In this document: one piece after another, positions 43,815 through 53,936 of the stretch
How positions within the stretch are numbered: position 1 is the first letter of the stretch
Layout: each line of letters opens with the position of its first letter
NCBI GenBank assembly: GCA_013044385.1
Contig: JABEUN010000048.1
Coordinates: 1-64,000 of the forward strand
DNA from: Acidimicrobiaceae bacterium
Lineage (GTDB): Bacteria > Actinomycetota > Acidimicrobiia > Acidimicrobiales > Acidimicrobiaceae
DNA: 64,000 bases
Direction: 5' to 3'
Program-made: the position numbers and the translations under genes
Notes under the pieces: model-generated
What the model was told of the DNA's origin: nothing
The model's input: only the letters and a program-made list of their open reading frames with translations
Databases searched by the model: none

Positions 43815-44561
43815 CTACCTGACCAGTTGGGCCGCGAGTTCCTCTGGGTCCACCATGATCCCGGCGTAGAAAGGTCCGAATTCAGCGTAGACAGCTGAGG
43901 CCTCGTCAAAGCGCATCGTATATACGACATCTTTCAGGTCATCCGGTCGCTCGGCGAAAAGCGTCACGCCCCATTCGTAGTCGTCCAGACCGGCTGAGCC
44001 AGTTACGAGCTGAACGACCCGACCGGCGAACGCTCTGCCAGAGGCACCGTGTTCGAACATCAACCTCTCCCGCTCCTCATAGGGGAGGCTGAACCAGTTC
44101 TGGCCAACGTCACGTCTTTTGGACATCGGATAGAAGCAGATCGCTGTGGTTCCCTTTGGTGGCAAGCGCTTGGGGTACAGCCGCAGTCTCTTCTGCTCCT
44201 CGGGAACCTTTGAAGCGTACTCCGACACTTCGGTGATTGAGACGTATGAGTCAACTACCTCGAGTCCGGTCCTTTGGATCTCTGATTGAAACTTCCGGAG
44301 GCTCCACAGGTCTGCTCCGACGGCCATCAGGCCGGCATCTGCCTTATGGCCAAGCACGCCGAAGGTCACCAGCAGTAGGCCATCCTCCTTCGCCTGCTTG
44401 CAGGTCGATTGGAACTGTTCCCCGTCGAAGCTATCCCGGGCTTTACAGAAGAGATGCAAGACGCCGAGACCATCTCTGGGGGTTCTTGTGTTGACCTCCA
44501 CCTCAGAATCCTGACTCGGAGAGATCACCTTTACTACGGCCTCCACCTTTGTTTCGCTCAT
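43815..44561 (-). CDS. chdC: coproheme decarboxylase (HemQ/ChdC)
   Basis: Last step of the coproporphyrin-dependent haem pathway: two oxidative decarboxylations turn coproheme into haem b. The 248 residues belong to the chlorite-dismutase fold: FYPMSKRRD (about 140-150), MFEHGASGRAFAGRVVQLVTGSAGLDDYEWGVTLFA with the proximal haem His in EHGxxGR, and an ending typical of the family (FGPFYAGI). The start overlaps the ftsH-like gene by 4 nt (ATGA). Together with cgoX at 32937 it places this organism on the actinobacterial haem route. Confidence 0.94.
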   Translation of the reverse strand: MSETKVEAVVKVISPSQDSEVEVNTRTPRDGLGVLHLFCKARDSFDGEQFQSTCKQAKEDGLLLVTFGVLGHKADAGLMAVGADLWSLRKFQSEIQRTGLEVVDSYVSITEVSEYASKVPEEQKRLRLYPKRLPPKGTTAICFYPMSKRRDVGQNWFSLPYEERERLMFEHGASGRAFAGRVVQLVTGSAGLDDYEWGVTLFAERPDDLKDVVYTMRFDEASAVYAEFGPFYAGIMVDPEELAAQLVR

Positions 44562-46948
44562 AGTTCCGGCTCCACCATTGCTGCAGTGTTATTGAGAGAC
44601 TTGTCGAGGACGTCGATGGTCTTGAATGAACCTTCTCCAGCAGTGGGCAGGGCAACGTCAACCGGTCGATGGTTTCGATGTGCCTCTGCGACCGCCGTGT
44701 GGTACCTCTCCAACTCGGCTATAAATGCTGAGTTAGCGTAGATGCGCCCATCCACAAGTGGGCCTTCTGTCTTGTCAACAATGGCCATTACGTCTTCGCC
44801 GGTGATCGTCTTAGCGGTCTCTAGCGCGTGCGCCACAGACAGAATTTCCGACCTATTCTGCTCGAGTATCCGAAGGGTCTCCTTGTAGATCTCCTCAAGA
44901 CGACCCTCGATTCGATCGCCGATCCCACGCGGCAGCTCGCGTTGCCCGCTCTGTCGACCCTGCTTGGAACCTCCACCGATTCCGACACTCTGGGTAACGC
45001 CGTGGGAGGAGATCGTCGATCCCATTCCCCAGTATCCCTCCATCAAGGTCGCTAGTTGAGTAGCACCTTCGAGGTCGGCCGACACACCAGATGAGTTGTC
45101 GCCACCGAAGAAGAGACGTTCACCAGCCAGAGAGGCCAGTGAGACCATTATGTCTGCCTCATACTCGGACCGCCAGTGGGTGAACTGATCTTCCGGCGGA
45201 ATCGAGGCGACCATTCCCAGATAGTTACTACCCTTCTCGATAGTCGCGATATCGATCGTGAGGTGTTGACGTGTCACAGCGGCCATGACTGCATGGCAAG
45301 CCTCGTGCACAGCCACTGCATGTCGCTCACGCTCTATGTACTCAACATCCTCGGGAGGACCGAGTTCTTTGAGCTGCTTGGCCCTGATAACGTCGCGCCA
45401 AGTGATCACGTCCCGACCGTCTCTGATCGCCGTAATTAGAGACTCGTTTACAAGATCCTTCATGGTCGCACCGGTGGCATACGGCGTAATCGTTGCGAGC
45501 CTGTCGATATCAGACTCGGTGAGATTGTGCGTCACCTTTGCGAGATACCCCTTGTAAGTCCTGATTCGTCCAGCCTTCGATGGATAGCCGACCCTGTAAA
45601 TCCGGTCGATCCTGCCGGGCCTCAACAGTGCCTCGTCCAGCGCCTGGGGGAGGTTGGTGGCCATCATCACGAGGATGCGGTACTTGGGTGGATTCTTCGG
45701 CCTGAGGCCCAGAGCTCGTCGCACGACCCTATTGAAGAATCCTCTCGGCTTCTTCAGTCCAGAAAGCTCGGTCAGTAGTGCCTGGAGGGTCCCACTACCG
45801 CCACCGCCACCATTCATTCCGCCCATGCCAGCAATGACTTTGGAGGTCCAACCACGCCTTGGTTCCTCCTCAACAGCAGAAGGAGCCCTGCCCAGCAGGA
45901 CTTGTCGCAGGGAGGATTCGCTCAGGTAGCTCATTCCGTTGCAACCGTGACTCGGACTAACTTGATTCTCTGAGAATCCGAACGTACCCTGCGGCATCAA
46001 CGAACCCCTCGATCCGAGTGAGTCCGCCTCGTCAAAGAATACGACCACTCCCCCGTACCGCAGAGAAAGTTTCCTAAGCTTTCTGAAGAGTCCCTTCACC
46101 TTAAGAACTCCAACGCCCATAAACATATTGATAAACGCACCAGGGTCTACGAACACATAGGGGTTCTCAGTCTCGCCGGCGACCGCCTCGGCTATGAGGG
46201 TCTTGCCAGTGCCTGGTGGGCCCCAAAGCAAGATACCTCCCGGCACATAACCGCCCTTTTCTTCGATCTCCTCAGGACTCTTGAGAAAGATGATGTTCTC
46301 TTTCACCCTTTCGAGGACCGAATCTTGGCCCCATACATCTGTGAACCTGGTCTTGATGTCGCCCGGAAAATATACGTCAACTCCACCTTTTGACAGAAAC
46401 CAGAACAACCCTACGAACTGGAGGATGACGAAAACGAACGCGAACAGGAGCTGTCCGATGAGTGGCAAGGAGGAGTATACGGTGGCCGGAAATTGGAAGA
46501 GTGAGACCAGCGGAGAGGTGTGGTAATAGGCAGCGAGCACGACTGCTAGGAGAGCAAGGATACCGAATATCTTCAAGGCACGTGAAACGCGGAATCTGGT
46601 CCAGTCGTTCCAGCCAGCGCCTATCTTACCCATCGGCTCAACCACCGACTCGTTCCAGAACATATTCCATGATGCCGAACGCTCAGCTAGGAGGTAGTTT
46701 GCTTGACGCAGCATCTCGATGCCGATCAACAGCGTCAACCACCACTTATCATGCAGAGTGATCCTTGCGGCAGCTCCGAAGGACTCTAGTGGATTTGCCG
46801 ATCTGGCTGCCAAGACGATAGCAAACCACGCCAGCAGCAAAAGCAGTACTATTTTCGACCTATCCCAGAATGCCACGGGTTTTCTGGTAGCCGACTCTTC
46901 CTCGTATTCGGGGAAGAATGCCTCTTCGTTCACCTCGGGTTCGCTCAC
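44558..46948 (-). CDS. FtsH-like membrane AAA protease with an AAA insertion
   Basis: ATP-dependent membrane zinc protease. The 796 residues begin with about 210 residues holding four hydrophobic segments (IVLLLLLAWFAIVLAA; WWLTLLIGIEML; IFGILALLAVVLAAYY; LFAFVFVILQFVGLFWFL), more than the two of classical FtsH. The AAA module has Walker A WGPPGTGKT and Walker B VVVFFDEADSLGSRG, then a Gly/Ser-rich insertion of roughly 110 residues before MMATNLPQALD and the arginine-finger region LRPGRIDR. The M41 protease has HEACH (HExxH). It lies between a lipoprotein gene and chdC, overlapping each by 4 nt. Substrates are unknown. Confidence 0.9.
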   Translation of the reverse strand: MSEPEVNEEAFFPEYEEESATRKPVAFWDRSKIVLLLLLAWFAIVLAARSANPLESFGAAARITLHDKWWLTLLIGIEMLRQANYLLAERSASWNMFWNESVVEPMGKIGAGWNDWTRFRVSRALKIFGILALLAVVLAAYYHTSPLVSLFQFPATVYSSLPLIGQLLFAFVFVILQFVGLFWFLSKGGVDVYFPGDIKTRFTDVWGQDSVLERVKENIIFLKSPEEIEEKGGYVPGGILLWGPPGTGKTLIAEAVAGETENPYVFVDPGAFINMFMGVGVLKVKGLFRKLRKLSLRYGGVVVFFDEADSLGSRGSLMPQGTFGFSENQVSPSHGCNGMSYLSESSLRQVLLGRAPSAVEEEPRRGWTSKVIAGMGGMNGGGGGSGTLQALLTELSGLKKPRGFFNRVVRRALGLRPKNPPKYRILVMMATNLPQALDEALLRPGRIDRIYRVGYPSKAGRIRTYKGYLAKVTHNLTESDIDRLATITPYATGATMKDLVNESLITAIRDGRDVITWRDVIRAKQLKELGPPEDVEYIERERHAVAVHEACHAVMAAVTRQHLTIDIATIEKGSNYLGMVASIPPEDQFTHWRSEYEADIMVSLASLAGERLFFGGDNSSGVSADLEGATQLATLMEGYWGMGSTISSHGVTQSVGIGGGSKQGRQSGQRELPRGIGDRIEGRLEEIYKETLRILEQNRSEILSVAHALETAKTITGEDVMAIVDKTEGPLVDGRIYANSAFIAELERYHTAVAEAHRNHRPVDVALPTAGEGSFKTIDVLDKSLNNTAAMVEPEL

Positions 46949-47667
46949 TTATTCTCCTTGACACTCCACGAATTAACTATCTGCTTGATCGTCGCCCCGT
47001 TGGCGGAAAAACAGGTCTCTGTACACCCAAGACCAATGAAATAGACCCACTGGGTCGCCTTGTCGACGGCCGCAGCCTCATCCAGCGTCGACGTCAATCC
47101 ATTTGGTGCCGTAACGTTCACAAGTAGCCTAAGGCCCTTCATCCCGTAAGCGTTGCTGAACTGACTATACGACAAGACTTTGTACTTGTACCCAGAGAGG
47201 CTGGCTGTTTTGGCCAACGGGTCGTCTGGAAGGAAGACCGTCCTCAAGGCGGCCAACGAAAAGGTGCTCTTCTGCGCTGCAGTGAGTTCGATCTGCTGGC
47301 TTATTCCAAACGGCTTAGGTGAGGTCAGGCCCTTCTGATTAGCCAAGGTGGCTCCTGGATTGGCGCTGAGAATGTAGGCCCACTCGGTTGCGTCTATCTG
47401 CTTCAACTGAGTCAAAGTAATCTTGGAGTCACTGGCAGTAACTATCTGGTCCTGCGAAAACTCGGTCCAGCTTGACGGGAAGCGGAAGTAAGAGTCGCCA
47501 CCTGAACTGTTGGTGTGGCTCACGTAGGTGTACCGGCCCGATAGGCAGGCCGAAAGGATCAGTGGAAGCGATAACAGACCGGCCAAGGGAAGTGCGCGCG
47601 CCAGTAACCTTTCGGTGCCAGATGAAGCAGACGCAGTGCGCATCGCCAACGCTTTCGTACCCTCCAT
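46945..47667 (-). CDS. putative lipoprotein, first gene of the FtsH-ChdC operon
   Basis: The 240 residues start with a signal sequence (LLARALPLAGLLSLPLILSAC) whose lipobox LSAC predicts a lipid-anchored, surface-exposed protein. The mature part has no family I recognise; FRFPSSWTEFSQDQI resembles the PsbP/LpqN-like fold seen in many actinobacterial lipoproteins, a weak resemblance. Two cysteines near the end (GCTETC) could form a disulfide. It overlaps the FtsH-like gene by 4 nt, so the protease and lipoprotein are probably made together. Confidence 0.75.
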   Translation of the reverse strand: MEGTKALAMRTASASSGTERLLARALPLAGLLSLPLILSACLSGRYTYVSHTNSSGGDSYFRFPSSWTEFSQDQIVTASDSKITLTQLKQIDATEWAYILSANPGATLANQKGLTSPKPFGISQQIELTAAQKSTFSLAALRTVFLPDDPLAKTASLSGYKYKVLSYSQFSNAYGMKGLRLLVNVTAPNGLTSTLDEAAAVDKATQWVYFIGLGCTETCFSANGATIKQIVNSWSVKENK

Positions 47668-47830
47668 AGAACAATTATTGCCGAATGCCGTCGTCTAGTT
47701 TTGAACGCTTACAGATTGACAGAGCCTTATTGCGAATCCTGTGTATTGGCTAAGTGTATCCATAGGATCGACATCGAATGCTTAGATCCTTAGTCCGCAA
47801 GTCGCGGGGACGTAGCGGCCCGATTCATCG

Positions 47831-47868
47831 AAAAGGGGAGGAGCACCGGTAGACCAGCGCTCCTCCCC
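47831..47868 (-). terminator. intrinsic terminator after groEL
   Basis: A perfect 10-bp stem, GGGGAGGAGC (47835-47844) with GCTCCTCCCC (47859-47868), and on the minus strand a TTTT run directly after it (47834-47831). It lies 34 nt past the groEL stop and reads in the groEL direction, a textbook rho-independent terminator. Confidence 0.88.
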
Positions 47869-47902
47869 CAACCATCCCAATCTGGGACGCCACTTAAGTG
47901 GC

Positions 47903-49580
<1,678 letters not shown>

Positions 49581-49729
49581 TAACAACATAGACGGAGTGG
49601 GTGGAAGTAGATCACGTGACAATCCAGAATTGCTATCTAAGGCGCCAACTCGGTAATCCAGCGGTCACGCAACAGGTGCGAACCGTTCCAGATACCCACA
49701 ACCCTCACAGACCTAGCAACTCAACGACG

Positions 49730-50011
49730 CTAAGAGTCCCCACCTGCCACAGCGGGAACTATGGAGATCACTTGGTCATCTGAGATCGGAGTATCTAAGC
49801 CTTGCAGGAACCTGACATCCTCATCGGAGAGGAACACATTTACAAATCGGCGAAGTTTCCCTTCGTCATCAAAGATGCGAGATGTTAGCTCTGGATGGAC
49901 CACTCCGAGTTTGGCCAACGCCTCGCCCACGGTGGCACCTTCCACTGATACCTCGGAAGAACCTTGGGCCAACGAGCGCAGTTGGGTTGGGATGCGAACG
50001 GTTACTGACAT
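49730..50011 (-). CDS. MoaD/ThiS-like sulfur-carrier protein with a GG-DS tail
   Basis: The 93 residues have the ubiquitin-like sulfur-carrier fold: VTVRIPTQLRSLAQGSSEVSVEG, GEALAKLGVVHPELTSRIFDDEGKLRRFVNVFLSDEDVRFLQGLDTPI and DQVISIVPAVAGGDS. It resembles mycobacterial CysO, which ends in AVAGG. Here two residues, Asp-Ser, follow the Gly-Gly, so the carrier would need trimming before its C-terminal glycine can be activated. It starts 7 nt after thrC2 on the same strand, so a threonine-synthase-like enzyme and the carrier are made together. The placement near groEL also occurs in other Actinobacteria, as I recall. Confidence 0.9.
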   Translation of the reverse strand: MSVTVRIPTQLRSLAQGSSEVSVEGATVGEALAKLGVVHPELTSRIFDDEGKLRRFVNVFLSDEDVRFLQGLDTPISDDQVISIVPAVAGGDS

Positions 50012-50018
50012 GGCGAAG

Positions 50019-51257
50019 CTAGCTCCTTTGCTGCTCTATAAATCTGAGGAATTCGTCAAGCGATGGCTTGATAGTCGTGGTCACATGCGTGGTCGGTGCC
50101 ATCGCCTCCACGGTCTTCAAACCATTGCCAGTGATGTATGCGACTACCCTCTCATCGCGCGACACTGTTCCTGCTTCTGCGAGTCGTTTCAGAGTTGCAA
50201 CCGTAACTCCGCCAGCGGTCTCGGCAAAGATGCCTTCAGTTCGGGCAAGTAGCCTGATTCCTTCCAGAATCTCTTCATCTGTCACCGCCGCCATGGCACC
50301 GTTGGTCTTGCGCACTACATCTAGTGCATAGATGCCGTCGGCCGGATTGCCTATCGCAAGCGACTTGGCGATCGTGTCGGGCTTGACAGGAAGGACGTAG
50401 TCACTTCCAGAGAGGAATGCTGACGCCACCGGGGAGCATCCGAGCGGCTGCGCACCAGAGACTCGTACGTTAGGTTCTCTGTCGATGAGCCCGACTTTGT
50501 AGAGTTCATTGAAGCCCTTGTGGATCTTGGTAAGTTGCGAACCGGAACCTACCGGCACCACTACGTGGTCAGGGGTATCCCAGCCAAGTTGCTCCGCAAC
50601 CTCGAAAGCTAGCGTCTTGGAGCCCTCGGAGTAGTAGGTCCGCACATTGACATTCACGAAAGCCCAACCGGGCTCTTCCGAAGTGATCTCGGCACATAGG
50701 CGATTTACGTCGTCATAGTTTCCGTCAATTGCGATGACGGTGCCACCATAAACAGCTGTCGTAATTACCTTCGCTGCCTCCAGATTCGCAGGAACGAACA
50801 CGAAACTGTCCATCGAAGCCCAAGCTGCGTGCGCAGCAACCGAATTCGCCAAGTTGCCCGTCGAAGCACAAGCGGCAACCTTGAACCCAAGTTCCCTTGC
50901 CTTGGTTAGAGCTACCGAGACGACCCTGTCCTTGAAGGAGCCGGTGGGATTAACGGTGTCGTTCTTCAAATAGAGTTCGCCGAGTCCGAGTGCCGCAGCG
51001 AGCCTGTCGGCTCTCACTAAGGGAGTGAAGCCGGCACCTAGGTCGACGTAGTCTGTCCCTTCCGCCGGCAAAAGATCCTTGTAACGCCAGATCGTGGCGG
51101 GTCCCTTTGCTATCGATTCCCTAGATATGTTCGCCTTAATGGCGTCGTAGTCGTACGCGACCTCGAGTGGTCCAAAACAGAATTCACAGACGTGAAGTGC
51201 CTGCACTGGATAGCTCTGACCACACTCCCTACAGCGGAGTGCCTTTACAAAAGACAC
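50019..51257 (-). CDS. threonine synthase-like PLP enzyme with an N-terminal zinc ribbon
   Basis: Fold-type II PLP enzyme. From GTG 51257 (AGGAGG 4 nt upstream) it has 412 residues. A CxxC...CxxC ribbon (ALRCRECGQSY; HVCEFCFGP) opens the protein, unlike the thrC at the left edge. The PLP lysine is in [11 protein letters not shown] and the next motif is CASTGNLANSV; a glycine-rich phosphate loop (VPVGSGSQL) follows. It could make threonine, or use O-phosphohomoserine or another activated substrate with sulfur from the adjacent carrier, as CysM does with CysO. The second reading is inference from context. Confidence 0.88.
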   Translation of the reverse strand: MSFVKALRCRECGQSYPVQALHVCEFCFGPLEVAYDYDAIKANISRESIAKGPATIWRYKDLLPAEGTDYVDLGAGFTPLVRADRLAAALGLGELYLKNDTVNPTGSFKDRVVSVALTKARELGFKVAACASTGNLANSVAAHAAWASMDSFVFVPANLEAAKVITTAVYGGTVIAIDGNYDDVNRLCAEITSEEPGWAFVNVNVRTYYSEGSKTLAFEVAEQLGWDTPDHVVVPVGSGSQLTKIHKGFNELYKVGLIDREPNVRVSGAQPLGCSPVASAFLSGSDYVLPVKPDTIAKSLAIGNPADGIYALDVVRKTNGAMAAVTDEEILEGIRLLARTEGIFAETAGGVTVATLKRLAEAGTVSRDERVVAYITGNGLKTVEAMAPTTHVTTTIKPSLDEFLRFIEQQRS

Positions 51258-51413
51258 CGTTCCTCCTATGCATCGATCGGGCATTGGCACCTGGCGCTAA
51301 CGGCGCTGGTTGCCGCGGTATCTAAGGGCCCGTCCCTCCACCGCTCTGGATGACCAAGATGCCCAGACTCACGCACAAAAGTAGTGCGACAGTCGGGCTC
51401 AACTATGTTCCAA

Positions 51414-52424
51414 CTACTCTACCGTGACTAGCCAATCCCGTACGCACCTTATGACTAGCGATCGCATAGTCGGGGGTGGTAGTGACCCTGACTCCAAAGT
51501 CGAGGGAAGAACCTGCACTTCAGCGCCTAACGACTGAGCCATCTGTCTCCCTGAATCGGTGGCAGATCCCGCGACAACTAGGCAATTCGCTCCTAGTTCT
51601 TGGGCCATCTTGATGATGGAGCCCACGGCCTTGCCCATGAAAGACGTCTCGTCCAACCTGCCCTCGCCGGTTACGACGTTGCGACTGCGCTGGATTGACT
51701 CGCGCAACCCGTGGTATCTCGCCACGTACTCGAATCCAGACTCGATCTCGGCGCCTAACGCAAAGAGTGCACCTCCTAGTCCACCAGCGGCTCCGCCGCC
51801 CTCTACGGCAGTTACATCAATGTCAAAGCGATTCTTAAACTCGGCGGCGACCTCCCGCAACCTCTTTGACAGCACGACTACTTGCGCGGGTGATGCGCCT
51901 TTCTGGGCAGCGAACAGGTCGGCCGAATCCAGAAACTTCGCATCCACGTCGACGAGGGCCCTCAACTCAATATCCGCAAACCTCTCGAGCGGCTCCATGG
52001 CCGCCAAGGCGGCGACTCCGCCGTCGGTAGTAGCCGAACCGCCACACCCCACGATGATTTCGGTCGCACCCGCAAGCAGTGCGGCAACGATCAGCTCCCC
52101 AGTACCCCTAGTCGAAGCCGCTAGAGGATCGTTTCTTTCAGGACCGCCAACGATCGTGATGCCAGAAGCTTGGGCCATCTCTATGACGGCAGTTTTCCCC
52201 GATATCCTCCACTCAGCCCGAACGAGCTTCCCCAATGGAGAGGTCACCCAGACCACTCGCCGCATGCCTCCCAGCGCCTCCAAAAGACCCTCGCCACCAT
52301 CAGACATAGGGATGGATTCGGGTGAATATCCGGCGACTATGGCAGCCTGTTCAATCCAGTTCGACACCTCGGAGGCCGACGCGGTTCCTTTGAACTTGTC
52401 AGGTGCGATTACGACAGACGACAT
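51414..52424 (-). CDS. glycerate kinase (GarK/GlxK family)
   Basis: Phosphorylates D-glycerate. The 336 residues have the family start VVIAPDKFKGTASASEVSNWIEQA, the SDGGEGLLEALGG motif, RGTGELIVAALLAGATEIIVGCGGSATTDGGVAAL, GGGAAGGLGGALFALGA, and VTGEGRLDETSFMGKA. This matches the bacterial type I glycerate kinase. It may serve glyoxylate or serine metabolism. The gene is monocistronic, with ATG 52424. Confidence 0.95.
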   Translation of the reverse strand: MSSVVIAPDKFKGTASASEVSNWIEQAAIVAGYSPESIPMSDGGEGLLEALGGMRRVVWVTSPLGKLVRAEWRISGKTAVIEMAQASGITIVGGPERNDPLAASTRGTGELIVAALLAGATEIIVGCGGSATTDGGVAALAAMEPLERFADIELRALVDVDAKFLDSADLFAAQKGASPAQVVVLSKRLREVAAEFKNRFDIDVTAVEGGGAAGGLGGALFALGAEIESGFEYVARYHGLRESIQRSRNVVTGEGRLDETSFMGKAVGSIIKMAQELGANCLVVAGSATDSGRQMAQSLGAEVQVLPSTLESGSLPPPTMRSLVIRCVRDWLVTVE

Positions 52425-52541
52425 ATCATCTCAATCCCATGGGGTCGAGATGGCAAGCCCCACCTCCGACCGGTCGACAATGAGTTAGTCCCATCTGACC
52501 TGGATTCGACAACAAATTGGTCCATTTCCTCGCTTGCGTCA

Positions 52542-53117
52542 TTAGCCGTTTGCCAGTATCGACAGGTCCGGACCGGCCAATACCGTTATATCCTCCTCGG
52601 GCAGGTTCAGTGGAACGCTACTGGAGTAGGGTGCAACTGATGCAGGGGACAATGCAAGGTCCTCTGCCAGGGAGTCAGCCGAATACAGAAAACCTGGAGC
52701 GTAGTAGATCGTTGTAGCGGAGAGATAGGAGTTCGCATTCACGGGCGCTACTACGTCATAACCCTTCCCGGCCAGGAAGTCGGTCACCTTTCCAGCAAGT
52801 CCGTTGATCGTGGTTGCATTTGCAACCCGCACGGTGATCCTCGAATTGGCATTGGTTGTGATCAGCAAAGACGTTGTCGTAGTTGTTGCGACACTAGTTG
52901 AGGTCGTTGGAAGGACGGTAGTAGTTGTCGCCGCAGTCGTAGTAGTAGAGGTAGTCGCTACTACCGAACTAGAGGTCGAAGTGCGGGACGTGTTCGACGC
53001 GGCTAATTGGCTGCGACCTGACGCAGTTGCATGGGTTGAAGCCAGCACCACATATCCAGTTAACGCCTCTGAACCAGCGACGACCACTCCCAAGAGTCCG
53101 CGAACAACGCCCTTCAT
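52542..53117 (-). CDS. LytR_C-domain membrane-anchored protein
   Basis: From ATG 53117 the 191 residues start with a membrane helix (VVRGLLGVVVAGSEALTGYVVLA), then a Ser/Thr-rich extracellular linker with long Thr runs, then a LytR C-terminal (LytR_C) domain: ITVRVANATTINGLAGKVTDFLAGKGYDVV and YYAPGFLYSADSLAEDL. LytR_C domains occur in cell-wall-associated actinobacterial proteins, often without the LCP ligase part, as here. The linker is probably glycosylated. An upstream in-frame extension to 53246 lacks support. Confidence 0.85.
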   Translation of the reverse strand: MKGVVRGLLGVVVAGSEALTGYVVLASTHATASGRSQLAASNTSRTSTSSSVVATTSTTTTAATTTTVLPTTSTSVATTTTTSLLITTNANSRITVRVANATTINGLAGKVTDFLAGKGYDVVAPVNANSYLSATTIYYAPGFLYSADSLAEDLALSPASVAPYSSSVPLNLPEEDITVLAGPDLSILANG

Positions 53118-53325
53118 GCTGTCCCTCTCTTTCGAGAAGAGGGCCGCGATCTGCGACGGAGACGTCCGACAAAATTCAAGATCGGCCAACGACTTTGAAG
53201 CACTGACCTGATCATCACCACACTTTAGCCGAGAGTCCACCCCCAATACCCAGACTTTCCATCCCAGCAGAATACCGATTCATTCAAGAGTGATCAATAA
53301 ACTTGCGTCAGATACACTCAATTTT

Positions 53326-53334
53326 TGTTATAAT
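53326..53334 (+). promoter_or_regulatory. extended -10 promoter of hsp20
   Basis: TGTTATAAT gives TG-N-TATAAT, a perfect extended -10, 65 nt before the hsp20 ATG. The -35 is weak (TTGCGT at 53303, spacer 20 nt). An imperfect CAAG...CTTG inverted repeat (53285-53305) lies just upstream and may be a repressor site; it is not a clear HAIR or CIRCE element. Confidence 0.65.
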
Positions 53335-53398
53335 GTGGAATAAAGCAACCTACTACCGGTTGACTTAGGCGTAACCAGTTAGAGAAAGGTCTACGGAG

Positions 53399-53818
53399 AT
53401 GATTCTGATGAAGGTTGATCCTCGCAAAGAGTTCGAGACGTTTACGAACAGCGTGTTCGATGGTCGATACACCACCTCAGGCGTGGACGCTTATCGTGAC
53501 GGTGATACATATGTGGTCGAATTCGAGATTCCCGGTTTCAACGCAAGTGACATTGACGTGACGGTACACAACGGTGTGCTCACGGTGTCTGCCGAGCGAC
53601 AGAGTTCGGCTCGACAGGACGTCCAGTGGATTCTCTCCGGACGGAGCAGGGGCAACTTTGCACGCTCAGTCAGACTTGGAAACCACTTGGATACAGATGC
53701 CGTCTCCGCTGCGTACAACGCGGGAGTACTAACCGTCCAGGTGCCACTGCTCGCATCGTCTAAGCCTCGCAAGATTTCAGTTGAGAGTGTTGAGGGTTCT
53801 GCGGTCACGCTGAACTGA
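53399..53818 (+). CDS. small heat-shock protein, Hsp20 family
   Basis: ATP-independent holdase of the alpha-crystallin family. The 139 residues show the usual core: VDAYRDGDTYVVEFEIPGFNASDIDVTVHNGVLTVSAER, then the AGVLTVQVPL signature near residue 117, and a short C-terminus. The oligomerising I-x-I motif is not clear (a KISVES segment lies near the end). It is the only plus-strand gene in this stretch, has its own promoter, and is followed by a strong hairpin. Its role beside GroEL is probably shared stress protection. Confidence 0.94.
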   Translation: MILMKVDPRKEFETFTNSVFDGRYTTSGVDAYRDGDTYVVEFEIPGFNASDIDVTVHNGVLTVSAERQSSARQDVQWILSGRSRGNFARSVRLGNHLDTDAVSAAYNAGVLTVQVPLLASSKPRKISVESVEGSAVTLN

Positions 53819-53835
53819 TCTAGCCAAGAAAATCT

Positions 53836-53885
53836 CCGTTATGGCGGATAGGAATTGGGGCCCTCCATCCGATCCGCCATAACGG
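53836..53885. terminator. 14-bp hairpin between hsp20 and rlmB
   Basis: CCGTTATGGCGGAT (53836-53849) is exactly complementary to ATCCGCCATAACGG (53872-53885) with a 22-nt loop. It lies just after the hsp20 stop and before the convergent rlmB stop, so it probably terminates both; no T-run follows directly. Confidence 0.7.
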
Positions 53886-53936
53886 GTACCGCCCGACACC
53901 AAAAAGGGGACTCCCGTGACTGGTACTTCGGCGAAA

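Noticed and set aside
52884-52977. Short-period repeats resembling a tandem array
   Set aside because: They are the Thr/Ser codon runs of the LytR_C protein's linker, not a CRISPR or regulatory repeat.
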